Shown here piece by piece: positions 7,294 to 15,160 of a stretch of 64,000 nt of DNA. The first letter of the stretch is position 1. Each line of letters starts with the position of its first letter. The DNA is taken from positions 1 through 64,000 of the forward strand of contig NZ_LGCN01000195.1 in assembly GCF_001279005.1 (NCBI RefSeq). The letters are read 5' to 3'. The position numbers and the translations under genes were made by a program. Source of the stretch: Streptomyces caelestis (GTDB lineage Bacteria > Actinomycetota > Actinomycetes > Streptomycetales > Streptomycetaceae). A model generated the notes under the pieces. It worked only from the letters and a program-made list of their open reading frames with translations. It was not told the DNA's origin and ran no database searches.

Positions 7294-7316
7294 CACCGGC
7301 TGCTCGTCAGCCGGTG
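7294..7316 (-). terminator. Hairpin terminator after the 227-residue membrane protein gene
   Basis: CACCGGCTG and CAGCCGGTG pair perfectly around CTCGT, four bases beyond the TGA at 7321-7323 on the leftward strand. It separates this gene from the usp promoter. Confidence 0.65.
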
Positions 7317-7320
7317 TGGT

Positions 7321-8004
7321 TCAGGCGGTGTGCTTCAGGCGGTAGGAGCGTGCGACCGCGACCACGCAGCCGGCGACCAGTGCCGCGGCCCAGCCGCCCG
7401 GACCGCGCGGCAGCCTTCCCTCCGTCGTGTGCGTCTCCGCGCCGCGCGGCGGCACCTGTCCCTCCGGGGCGTGGACGACGGCCGGTTCGCCGCCCGGCCG
7501 AGCGGACCGCCCGCAGTCCCGCCGGATGCGGACCTCGAGCAGTACGCCGTTCCGGCCGGACGCCGAGCAGAGGGAGCGGTCACGGCCGAAGACGGCCGCC
7601 GGGCCGCCCCCGACCGACGTCACCGCCCCGGCCTCCCCTCGCCCCCGCTCCGCCGGCACCACTTCCACAGCCGCCTGCGGAGCCTGGAGCGCGAGGCACA
7701 CACCGAGCACGGCGACCAGGCCGATCAGCGCACGGCCGGCCCGCACCAGGCCGAGATAGCAGCAGAGCGCGGCGGCACAGACCAGGCCGGCCTCGCCGTC
7801 GGCCAGCGCGGGCACGCCGTACCAGACACCGGCGACCGCGGATCCCACGATGGCGGCCGCCCCGAGGATTCCCGCGAGAAGCCCCTCTCCGACCAACCGC
7901 CACGGCGGAAGACCGACGAACTCCGCGGGCCCCCAGACCATGGCCCGCACGTGCGCCATCAGGTGCGGTTCGGGTGGCGGCGGAGAAAGGCGCGGTCGGC
8001 TCAT
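7321..8004 (-). CDS. Membrane protein of unknown function
   Basis: I do not recognise the family of this 227-residue protein. After a Pro-rich start and a Trp-Gly-Pro-Ala-Glu-Phe segment there are two or three hydrophobic helices (about 37-65, 72-90, 95-112). Then comes a polar, extracytoplasmic-looking region with three Cys residues, and a final helix at about 205-220 with a basic tail. The ATG at 8004 has a GGGGGAG site. It stands alone: the HPP gene ends 214 bp upstream and a hairpin follows the stop. The Cys residues and topology could suit a redox or sensor role, but that is only a guess. Confidence 0.65.
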   Translation of the reverse strand: MSRPRLSPPPPEPHLMAHVRAMVWGPAEFVGLPPWRLVGEGLLAGILGAAAIVGSAVAGVWYGVPALADGEAGLVCAAALCCYLGLVRAGRALIGLVAVLGVCLALQAPQAAVEVVPAERGRGEAGAVTSVGGGPAAVFGRDRSLCSASGRNGVLLEVRIRRDCGRSARPGGEPAVVHAPEGQVPPRGAETHTTEGRLPRGPGGWAAALVAGCVVAVARSYRLKHTA

Positions 8005-8217
8005 ACGTTGCTCCCCCTCGTCCTCTCCACGTCCACGGCGGCGTCCTCGCATCCTGGCACCGGGCCCGGACGGTCCTCACTGCCCTCAGCCGGATGAGCG
8101 CCCGCCTCCCACGTTGCCGGGTTCCGGCAGACAGCCGCGGCGGTCTTTGGCCCCGGCCCGCCCGGGCGGGCGGCACCACCCGGGCGCCGTCACCACGGCC
8201 GGTTCCGCGGTGGGGCT

Positions 8218-8760
8218 TCACCTCCACACCGGCTGGCGGACTCCGAGCAGACGGTTGAGGGCGAGGCCGAGAACCGTGACGAGGACGACGGCGAGGGCCA
8301 TGGTCAGCAGTTCAGTGGCCGAGGTGAGAATGCCGAGACTCACGATGAGCGTGGTGGCGCCGGCCGGTGGATGAGGGGCGGCGAGCAGCTTGAGCACCAG
8401 CGCGGTGAGCGCGACGGACAGGGCGGCGGCCCCGATGCGGGCGGCCGTGACGCCCTGCTGGATGACGGGTGGGGCGTCGGTGAGCCCGAACAGGGCCAGG
8501 CAAGCGACGCCCGCGAGCAGGGCCGCCCCGTGTCCGACGAGACTGTTGCGGGGCGCGGAGGCGGGCTGGCGGGGGGATTCGAAGAAGAGCATGACGGTCG
8601 GGCCGAGGCTGGGGAAGAGGAACGGCTGGTGTACCAGCAGCCCCACCAGCCCGCACAGGGCCAGGACGGTCCCGCAGAGGGCGCAGGCGTAGGCGCCTGC
8701 TCCGATCCGTCCCATGCGCTCTTCGGCGGCCTGGAGGAGCCCTCCCGGTGGCTCGCTCAT
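8218..8760 (-). CDS. HPP family integral membrane protein
   Basis: The 180-residue protein has four hydrophobic helices and the HPP signature His-Pro-Pro-Ala-Gly-Ala-Thr in the third, together with the upstream Pro-Ser-Leu-Gly-Pro-Thr segment typical of the family. HPP proteins are linked to nitrite transport in plants and cyanobacteria and often sit near molybdoenzymes in bacteria. The ATG at 8760 overlaps the stop of the preceding small protein gene (ATGA), so the two are translationally coupled, and both follow the molybdopterin oxidoreductase gene. A role in moving a substrate or product of that enzyme is plausible but inferred. Confidence 0.85.
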   Translation of the reverse strand: MSEPPGGLLQAAEERMGRIGAGAYACALCGTVLALCGLVGLLVHQPFLFPSLGPTVMLFFESPRQPASAPRNSLVGHGAALLAGVACLALFGLTDAPPVIQQGVTAARIGAAALSVALTALVLKLLAAPHPPAGATTLIVSLGILTSATELLTMALAVVLVTVLGLALNRLLGVRQPVWR

Positions 8761-9224
8761 GGAGCGGCCGTCGAGGCGATCAGGGCCTGGGGGGCGGCTT
8801 GTTTGATGCGGGTGTTCAGCCACCTCAGCTGGCGCCGGGTGTCGGTCTTGCACGTGTCCACGACGTTCAGCAGTTCGCGGTCGCGTGTTCCCTGGGCCGC
8901 CTGGCCGAGGACGGTCCAGGTGATGTCGGTGAAGGAGGCCAGCGTGTAGAGGTCCTGCAGGTCGCGCAGGAGACCGACGCCGCCGGAGCGGGTGCGGGAC
9001 AGTCCGTCGGCGTGCAGCCGCTCGGGCTCGTCCTCGCGTTGTTCGCCGTAGCGCTCGGCGAGCGGCGCGAGTCTGTCGACGTGTGCGTCGCTCATCCGGG
9101 CGAGGGTGTGGCAGAGGGAGTGCACGTCCGGTTCGGCGGCGTGGCCGTCGGCGACCTGGCGGAAGGAGTCGGCCAGCGTCCGGGACGCGGTGTGCTGCAG
9201 GCCGATGTAGGTGGCGAGGTGCAT
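8757..9224 (-). CDS. Small all-helical protein between molybdoenzyme and HPP genes, function unknown
   Basis: This 155-residue protein appears to be a helical bundle with periodic leucines and several His and Glu residues (His11, His30, His36, His39, His48, Glu57), reminiscent of ferritin-like or hemerythrin-like folds, although no complete diiron motif can be claimed. It lies five bases after the molybdopterin oxidoreductase stop and overlaps the HPP gene by four bases. It is therefore most likely an accessory protein of the same system, such as an electron-transfer partner, chaperone or metal-binding subunit. It has no signal peptide or membrane helix. Confidence 0.65.
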   Translation of the reverse strand: MHLATYIGLQHTASRTLADSFRQVADGHAAEPDVHSLCHTLARMSDAHVDRLAPLAERYGEQREDEPERLHADGLSRTRSGGVGLLRDLQDLYTLASFTDITWTVLGQAAQGTRDRELLNVVDTCKTDTRRQLRWLNTRIKQAAPQALIASTAAP

Positions 9225-9229
9225 GGGGA

Positions 9230-11788
9230 TCAGTCCTCCGTGCCGGTGGCGGACGCCGTGGGGCCTTGGGGACCGGGCTGCTCCGGTGAGGCTTCCGGCC
9301 GCCGCGGGGGCCGCGGCGGTGCGGTGGCGTCCAGGTGCTCGTGCACGTCCGCGTCGGGGCCGCCGACGGTGGCCGGGACCGCGTCCGGGTCGGCCGGTGC
9401 GGACGCCGTGGTGGTGGGGGCCGGGGACGGGCCGGTGGCGTCGGCGATCCTGGTGACCCTGACGGCCCCGGTCTTGTACAGCGGCTGTTTGGAGACCGGG
9501 TCCCATGCGGTGATCGTCAGTTCGTTCGCCGCGCGCGGGCTGCCGTCGGGTGCGGCGCCGTCGGTGCCGGGCTGGTCCCCGTAGCCGTAGTGGAACGGCG
9601 CGAAGACCACGCCGTCGCGGCCGCGGCCGATGCGCGCCGGGGCCCGCAGGACGCCCCTGGGCGACTCGAGCCGTACCAGGTCCCCCTCCCGCACCTCGAG
9701 CCGTGCCGCGTCGCCGACGGACAGCTCCACCCACATGTCGGGGGCGGCGCGGCGTAGTTGGCGGGACCGCCCGGTCTTGGTGCGGGTGTGGAAGTGGTAG
9801 ACGGTGCGGCCGGTGGTGAGGACGAACGGGTACTCCTCGCTCGGGCTCTCCGGCGGCGGGACGTAGGGGGCGGCCTTGAGGAACGCGCGGCCGTCGGGGT
9901 TCTTGGCGCGGTACTCACGGGCACTGAACACCCCGCCGGTGAGCAGGTCGTGGCCGTAGGTCTCGCAGTCGTCCGGACGGGTGGGGAAGTCGGCGTCGGC
10001 GTACAGGCGGTCGGTGCCTTCGGGGGCCTCCTCGTTCACGGGCCAGGGGATGCCGCTGCCGCCGCGCAGTTTGCCGTACGTCAGACCGGTGTAGTCCACG
10101 AGGCGGCCGCGGGTGCACTCCTTCCACGCCTCGAACGCCCCCTGCGGGTCGGACCACTTGATCAGCGGGGCCCCGTCCTTGTCGCGGAAGTCCATGCGCC
10201 GGGCGTAGTCCAGCCAGATGTCCAGGTCGCTGCGGGCCTCGCCGGGCGGCTCGATCGCCTTGTCCGACAGGTGCACGGTGCGGTTGACGTTGGTGAACGT
10301 GCCCTGCTTCTCCCCCCACAGCGCGGCCGGCAGGACGACGTCGGCGTAGCGGGCGGTCTCGGTGAGGAAGCCGTCCTGCACGACGGTGAAGAGGGAGTCC
10401 CGCTGGAGGATCTTCCGGATGCGCGGCAGTTCGGGCAGGGAGACGGCGGGGTTGGTGCCGGAGATCCACAACAGGCCGACCGACCCCTGTTCGCAGTAGC
10501 GCCAGATCTGCAGGGCGTGCGTCGGCGGCGACCAGTGCGGAATGGTCATGGGATCCACGTTCCACAGGTCCGCCAACTGCCGGACGTGGTCGGGGTTGTC
10601 CCAGTTGCGGAAGCCCGGCAGGTCCCCGTCGGCTCCGCATTCCCGGGTGTTCTGGGCGGTGGGCTGGCCGTTCATCTGCAAGACGCCGCAGCCGGGGCGG
10701 CCCAGCATCCCGCGCAGCAGGTGCAGGTTGTTCACCGCGCACGAGGCGGCGGTGGCCTGGTGGGACTGGTAGAAGCCCTGCAGCACGGTGGACAGCACCC
10801 GCTCGGAGGTGCCGAAGATCTCCGCCGCGCGGCGGATGTCGTCGGCCGGGACCCGGCAGATGCCGGCCGCGTACTCGGGGGTGCAGGGCTCGACGGTGGC
10901 CTTCAGCTCGTCGAAGCCGAGCGTGTGCGCCGCGATGTACTCCTCGTCCAGCCGGCCGTTGTGGACGACTTCACGGATCAGCGCGTTCATCAGCGCCTGA
11001 TTGGTGCCCGGCAGCGGCGCCAGGTGCACCCCGCCGGTGGCCCGCGCCGCCTCGGCGACCTTGGTGGTGCGGGGGTCGACGGCGACGATCCGCGGCGGAT
11101 TCGGTCCGTGGATCCGGTCGAGGACGCGCATCCACAGCACGGTCTGCGTTTCGGCCATGTTGTGCCCGAACAGGAACACGGCGTCGGCGGCCTCGATGTC
11201 GCTGTAGCTGCCCGGCTGTCCGTCCGAGCCGAAGCTCTCCTTCAGCGCGGCCGCCGCGGTCGCCGTGCACAGGCGGGTGTTGCCGTCCATGTGCGGCGTG
11301 CCCAGCCCCGCCTTCCCGATCACCCCCAGGGTGTAGTACTCCTCGAGGAACAACTGGCCGGAGGTGTAGAAGGCGTGGCTGAGCGCCCCGGCGTCGGTCG
11401 CCAGCAGGCGCCGGGAGCGCTCGACGATGCGGCCCATCGCGGTATCCCAGTCGCTCTCGACCAGTTCCCCGCTCCCGTCGCGGACCAGCGGGCGGGTGAG
11501 CCGGTCGGTACGGCTCCACTGCCACGAGCCGTACAGCCCCTTGGGCCCCAGCCGGCCGTGGTTGACCGTGTCGGTCGCACGGCCCCGGATCCCCACCATG
11601 CGGCCGTCCTTCACCGCGATGTCGCAGCCGCACCCGTTGCTGCACAGCACGCACGCCGACTGCACCCACCGGTCCACGTCCTCCTCGGCCAGGGACGCGT
11701 CCAGACGGGTGTCGACGCGCACGGGCCAGGGCGTGTCCCGCGCGTGCGGGGTGCGCGCGCCCCAGACATCTGCGATCCGGTCACTCAC
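9230..11788 (-). CDS. Molybdopterin oxidoreductase (formate dehydrogenase/assimilatory nitrate reductase-like)
   Basis: The 852-residue protein is a bis-MGD enzyme of the DMSO-reductase superfamily. An N-terminal Fe-S segment has Cys46, Cys49, Cys53 and an extra Cys55, but where relatives have the fourth ligand (Gly-Arg-Leu-Cys-Pro-Lys-Gly) this protein has Gly81. Cys174, in Arg-Leu-Cys-Thr-Ala-Thr-Ala, fits the molybdenum ligand. The C-terminal dinucleotide-binding domain ends near 770, followed by about 80 disordered Pro/Ala-rich residues. There is no Tat signal, so it is cytoplasmic. The GTG at 11788 has a GGAAGAGG site. It heads an operon with the helical and HPP proteins; the substrate cannot be told from sequence. 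Confidence 0.85.
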   Translation of the reverse strand: MSDRIADVWGARTPHARDTPWPVRVDTRLDASLAEEDVDRWVQSACVLCSNGCGCDIAVKDGRMVGIRGRATDTVNHGRLGPKGLYGSWQWSRTDRLTRPLVRDGSGELVESDWDTAMGRIVERSRRLLATDAGALSHAFYTSGQLFLEEYYTLGVIGKAGLGTPHMDGNTRLCTATAAAALKESFGSDGQPGSYSDIEAADAVFLFGHNMAETQTVLWMRVLDRIHGPNPPRIVAVDPRTTKVAEAARATGGVHLAPLPGTNQALMNALIREVVHNGRLDEEYIAAHTLGFDELKATVEPCTPEYAAGICRVPADDIRRAAEIFGTSERVLSTVLQGFYQSHQATAASCAVNNLHLLRGMLGRPGCGVLQMNGQPTAQNTRECGADGDLPGFRNWDNPDHVRQLADLWNVDPMTIPHWSPPTHALQIWRYCEQGSVGLLWISGTNPAVSLPELPRIRKILQRDSLFTVVQDGFLTETARYADVVLPAALWGEKQGTFTNVNRTVHLSDKAIEPPGEARSDLDIWLDYARRMDFRDKDGAPLIKWSDPQGAFEAWKECTRGRLVDYTGLTYGKLRGGSGIPWPVNEEAPEGTDRLYADADFPTRPDDCETYGHDLLTGGVFSAREYRAKNPDGRAFLKAAPYVPPPESPSEEYPFVLTTGRTVYHFHTRTKTGRSRQLRRAAPDMWVELSVGDAARLEVREGDLVRLESPRGVLRAPARIGRGRDGVVFAPFHYGYGDQPGTDGAAPDGSPRAANELTITAWDPVSKQPLYKTGAVRVTRIADATGPSPAPTTTASAPADPDAVPATVGGPDADVHEHLDATAPPRPPRRPEASPEQPGPQGPTASATGTED

Positions 11789-11945
11789 GGGCTGCCTCTT
11801 CCGGTCGGGTGCGTCCACGGACGGCAGACGTGTACCCGCCCGCCGGCAACCGCTACCAGGAGATGCGGGAAGCCGCCTCTTCCGGGCGGAAGGCGGCCGG
11901 CGAGCGCGGGCTTGGGGGCCGCGTGATGCGGCGCACCGCCCCGGA

Positions 11946-12338
11946 TCACCGTTCCGCGTCCTCGTCCGGCCGGGCACGGCCGGGTCCGCCGAGTGGCGTG
12001 CCGTCGCGTGCGAGACGGTCCGCGAGCGCGTCGCCGAGCAGCAGGTTCCGGTCGAGGCCGTGGGTGCGGTAGGCGGTGCGGGCGATGATCTGGCTGGTGA
12101 TCGGGGCGGTGAACAGCTGGAACAGGGCGACGAGCAGCAGCGCCGGGGCATGGCGGCCGGGCATCTGCGCGGACGCTCCGACGAGCACGAGGACCAGCCC
12201 CAGGGTCTGTGCCTTGGCGGCCGCGTGGAGACGGCTCATGGTGTCCGGGAAACGGACCAGCCCCAGGGCGCCGAGGAAGCAGAAGGCCGCGCCCGCCGGG
12301 AACAGGACGGCGGTGACCGTGTCCAGCAGGACGCTCAT
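11946..12338 (-). CDS. mrpG: Mrp Na+/H+ antiporter subunit G
   Basis: A 130-residue protein with three transmembrane helices and the MnhG/PhaG signature Gly-Leu-Val-Arg-Phe-Pro-Asp-x-x-x-Arg-Leu-His-Ala, followed by a polar tail. It is the last subunit of the Mrp complex, which exchanges Na+ (or K+) for protons across the cytoplasmic membrane. Its ATG overlaps the mrpF stop (ATGA). The order A(B)-C-D-E-F-G is complete, so a functional antiporter is expected. Confidence 0.95.
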   Translation of the reverse strand: MSVLLDTVTAVLFPAGAAFCFLGALGLVRFPDTMSRLHAAAKAQTLGLVLVLVGASAQMPGRHAPALLLVALFQLFTAPITSQIIARTAYRTHGLDRNLLLGDALADRLARDGTPLGGPGRARPDEDAER

Positions 12339-12601
12339 CGCATGCCCTCCCGCTTCTCGATCAGGTGGGCGGCCGTCACCGATCCGATGAAGGCCAGCAG
12401 GGCGAGAACGACGAGCACGGGGATCGCGGTGGTGTCGTCGCGCGCCGCGGAGCCCACGGCGGTCGCGGCGATGGTCATGGTCACGAGGACGTCGAGCGCC
12501 ATGATCCGGTCGAGGGCGAGCGGACCGCGTACCAGGCGCAGCAGTGTGACGATGCCGGACACCGCGATCACGGTCAGTGTGATGCCGTACAGGAGGGTCA
12601 T
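12335..12601 (-). CDS. mrpF: Mrp Na+/H+ antiporter subunit F
   Basis: The 88-residue protein has three hydrophobic helices and the MnhF motif Arg-x-x-x-Gly-Pro-x-x-x-Asp-Arg-Ile-Met-Ala-Leu-Asp around residues 22-38, where the conserved Asp residues probably take part in ion movement. The start is an ATG at 12601. Eleven bases separate it from mrpE upstream, and it overlaps mrpG by four bases. Confidence 0.95.
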   Translation of the reverse strand: MTLLYGITLTVIAVSGIVTLLRLVRGPLALDRIMALDVLVTMTIAATAVGSAARDDTTAIPVLVVLALLAFIGSVTAAHLIEKREGMR

Positions 12602-12612
12602 GGTCGCCTTCC

Positions 12613-13203
12613 TCAGGGGTCGTCCCGGGCGTCGTCCGGCCGGGCGGGGTTTGGCCCCGGGTCCTCGACGCCGCGGCGGTGGCCGACCGCCAGCGCGATC
12701 CGGCGCTCCATGGCCTGCACCTCCGCCCGGCGGTGAGCGATGTCGCGCCGGTCGCGGACCGGCAGCGCGTGCACGTACAGGCGCTTGCGGCGCCGGTCGA
12801 TCTCGACGACGACGGAGCCGGGGGACATGGTGGTGAACTCCGCGACGGCGGCGATCAGCAGGTCGCTGTCGACCCGCAGGGGCACCTCGATGATCCCGCA
12901 CGACACTCTCCTGCCGTGGCGGACGACCTGCCAGGCGACGGTGCATCCCGACTTGACCAGGTCGGTGAGCACATGGATCAGCAGTCGTCCGATCCGCAGT
13001 GGTTCGGGCACGGCTCCCGGCAGGACCGCGGGCAGCGGGAAGGAGAGGACCACACCGACGGCGACGAGCAGGCCGCCGACGAGGATCACCGCACTGGTGG
13101 CTCCCCACAGCAGGATCCACAGCAGCCAGAGCCAGACGATCATCGGTACGTGGCGCAGTGCCGGAAGGACCCGGTCCGCACGACGGTTCCCGGAACGGGT
13201 CAC
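12613..13203 (-). CDS. mrpE: Mrp Na+/H+ antiporter subunit E
   Basis: A 196-residue MnhE-like subunit: two N-terminal hydrophobic helices rich in Trp and Leu (about 20-55), then a soluble domain with the Ser-Pro-Gly-Ser-x-x-x-Glu-Ile motif, and a longer polar C-terminus than usual. The GTG at 13203 overlaps the mrpD stop (GTGA). A methionine codon 19 residues further in is an alternative start that would remove the basic leader. MrpE supports assembly and function of the complex. Confidence 0.9.
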   Translation of the reverse strand: MTRSGNRRADRVLPALRHVPMIVWLWLLWILLWGATSAVILVGGLLVAVGVVLSFPLPAVLPGAVPEPLRIGRLLIHVLTDLVKSGCTVAWQVVRHGRRVSCGIIEVPLRVDSDLLIAAVAEFTTMSPGSVVVEIDRRRKRLYVHALPVRDRRDIAHRRAEVQAMERRIALAVGHRRGVEDPGPNPARPDDARDDP

Positions 13204-14732
13204 CGCTCTCCCCCCTCCAGGACGGCGGACCGGTACTCCCGCGGGTGCAGCAGGTCCTCGGCGGCCCGCTCGCCGATGCGGGCGAGCGGACCCGCGCACA
13301 CGGCGACGGCCACTCCGGTCGCCGCCATGCCGGCCGTGGCGGCGAGCATGAGCCGCGTCCCGCGCGGGCGGTCGCCCCCGACGCCCGGTGGACTCTCCGG
13401 ACCCGCCTCCCGACGGTCCGGTGGCCTTCCCATGAAGGCCGCCGTCCAGACGCGGGTCATGGCGTAGAGGGTCAGCAGACTGGTGAGCAGGGCGGTTCCG
13501 GCGAGGGCGTAGGCGGCCGGGGTGCCCTGCGCGACAGCGGCCTCCAGCAGGGCCAGCTTGGCCACGAAGCCGGAGAACGGCGGAACGCCGGACAGGCTCA
13601 GGGCGGGGAGGACGAACAACGTGACGACGAGCGGTCCGGGACGCGGCCGCCCCGCCATGCGGTGCAGCGCCGCCGTCTCCGTGCGGAACACGGCCAGGCC
13701 CGCGACGAGGAACAGCGCCGCCTGGACGACGATGTGGTGGACGACGTAGAGGATGGTGCCGGTCAGCCCCCGGGTGTCGAACAGGGCCAGCCCGAACAGC
13801 ATGAATCCGATGTGGCCGACGAGGGTGAAGGACAGGAGCCGGTTGAGGTCGTCCTGGACGAGGGCGCCGAGGATTCCCACGATCATGGTGATGATCGCCG
13901 TACAGGCCAGCAGGATCCACACGCCCGTGCGGGGGAAGAGCAGCGTCTGGGTGCGGAGCAGGGCGTACACGCCGACCTTCGTCAGCAACGCGGCGAAGAC
14001 GGCGGTGATCGGCGCGGGAGCGGTGGGATAACTGTCCGGCAGCCAGAAGTGGAGGGGGACGATCGCCGCCTTGATGCCGAGGACGGACAGGAGCAGCAGG
14101 GCGAGCGCGGAGCGCAGGCCGTCCGGCAGCTCCGCGAGCCGCGCTCCGAGCTGTGCCAGGGTGACCGTGCCGGTCGCCGCGTACACCAGGGCGACCAGGG
14201 AGAGGAACAGCAGCGACGACGTCAGGCTGACGATCGTGTACGTCATCCCCGCGCGGGTGCGGTTCTCGTCCCCGTCCAGGGTGATCAGGACGTAGGAGGC
14301 GGCGAGCATCACCTCGAAGGCGACGAAGAGGTTGAACAGGTCCCCCGTGAGGAACGCCAGGCTCATGCCCGTGACGAGTACCAGGTAGGCGGGGTGGAAG
14401 ACCACGGCCGAGCTGCGGCGTTCCTCCGCCACGCCCTGGCCGACGGCGAAGAGCAGTACGGCCAGGGCCACCAGCGCCGACACGGTCAGCAGCAGGGCCG
14501 ACAGCCGGTCGGCCACGAGGGTGATCCCGAGGGGCGCGGGCCAGCCGCCGACCCGCAGGGTCTGTGGTCCGTGCCGGTCGGCCAGGACCAGGAGAGCCGC
14601 CCCGCAGCCGACGACTCCCGCGAGAACGCCGACGCCGAGCCCACGCGTCACCGGACGGGACAGCCGGAGCAGGGGGACTCCGGCGCCGAGGGCCGGCAGC
14701 AGTACGGGCAGGGCCGGCAGCACCGCCGTCAT
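13200..14732 (-). CDS. mrpD: Mrp Na+/H+ antiporter subunit D
   Basis: A 510-residue polytopic protein of the NuoM/NuoN-like antiporter family with about 14 helices. Visible landmarks are the Phe-Val-Ala-Phe-Glu segment carrying the conserved helix-5 Glu and the Lys-Ala-Ala-Ile-Val-Pro-Leu-His-Phe-Trp-Leu-Pro motif around residues 220-232, which carries the channel Lys and His. The ATG at 14732 overlaps the mrpC stop (ATGA). With mrpA it forms the proton/cation channel modules of the antiporter. Confidence 0.95.
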   Translation of the reverse strand: MTAVLPALPVLLPALGAGVPLLRLSRPVTRGLGVGVLAGVVGCGAALLVLADRHGPQTLRVGGWPAPLGITLVADRLSALLLTVSALVALAVLLFAVGQGVAEERRSSAVVFHPAYLVLVTGMSLAFLTGDLFNLFVAFEVMLAASYVLITLDGDENRTRAGMTYTIVSLTSSLLFLSLVALVYAATGTVTLAQLGARLAELPDGLRSALALLLLSVLGIKAAIVPLHFWLPDSYPTAPAPITAVFAALLTKVGVYALLRTQTLLFPRTGVWILLACTAIITMIVGILGALVQDDLNRLLSFTLVGHIGFMLFGLALFDTRGLTGTILYVVHHIVVQAALFLVAGLAVFRTETAALHRMAGRPRPGPLVVTLFVLPALSLSGVPPFSGFVAKLALLEAAVAQGTPAAYALAGTALLTSLLTLYAMTRVWTAAFMGRPPDRREAGPESPPGVGGDRPRGTRLMLAATAGMAATGVAVAVCAGPLARIGERAAEDLLHPREYRSAVLEGGER

Positions 14733-15160
14733 CGCTCTCCTCCCGGCGCGGTACCGCCTGTCTCCCGGTCCGCGGCGGAGCCGGCCTCGGCGCGTTCGCG
14801 GACGGTGCCGATGCGCCGGTCCTCCACGTCGTCGCGTACCTCGTCGTGGCCGGTCATGCGCCAGGACCGGTAGGCCAGAGCCATGAGGAAGGCCGTGAGG
14901 CCGAACGTGATCACGATCGCGGTCAGCGCCATGGCCTGGGGCAGCGGATCGGCGGTCCCCGCGGGATCGTCGATCCTCCCGTCCGGCACGGGGGGCCGGC
15001 CGGGCGTGCCGCCGGCGACCAGGAGCAGCAGGTTGGTGCCGTGGCCCAGGAGAATGAAGCCGAGGACGATCCGCATCAGGGAGCGCTGCAGCATGAGGAA
15101 GAAGCCGACGGCGAACAGCCCGCCGATCACCAGGGCCATGGTCACGTCGATCGTGTTCAC
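14729..15160 (-). CDS. mrpC: Mrp Na+/H+ antiporter subunit C
   Basis: A 143-residue NuoK-like subunit with three helices. The typical Arg-x-x-x-Gly-x-x-Leu-Leu-Gly-His-Gly-Thr-Asn-Leu segment is at about residues 30-45 and the Ala-Met-Ala-Leu-Thr-Ala-Ile-Val-Ile motif at about 77-85. A hydrophilic tail of about 40 residues follows. The start is a GTG at 15160 overlapping the mrpA stop. Confidence 0.95.
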   Translation of the reverse strand: MNTIDVTMALVIGGLFAVGFFLMLQRSLMRIVLGFILLGHGTNLLLLVAGGTPGRPPVPDGRIDDPAGTADPLPQAMALTAIVITFGLTAFLMALAYRSWRMTGHDEVRDDVEDRRIGTVRERAEAGSAADRETGGTAPGGER

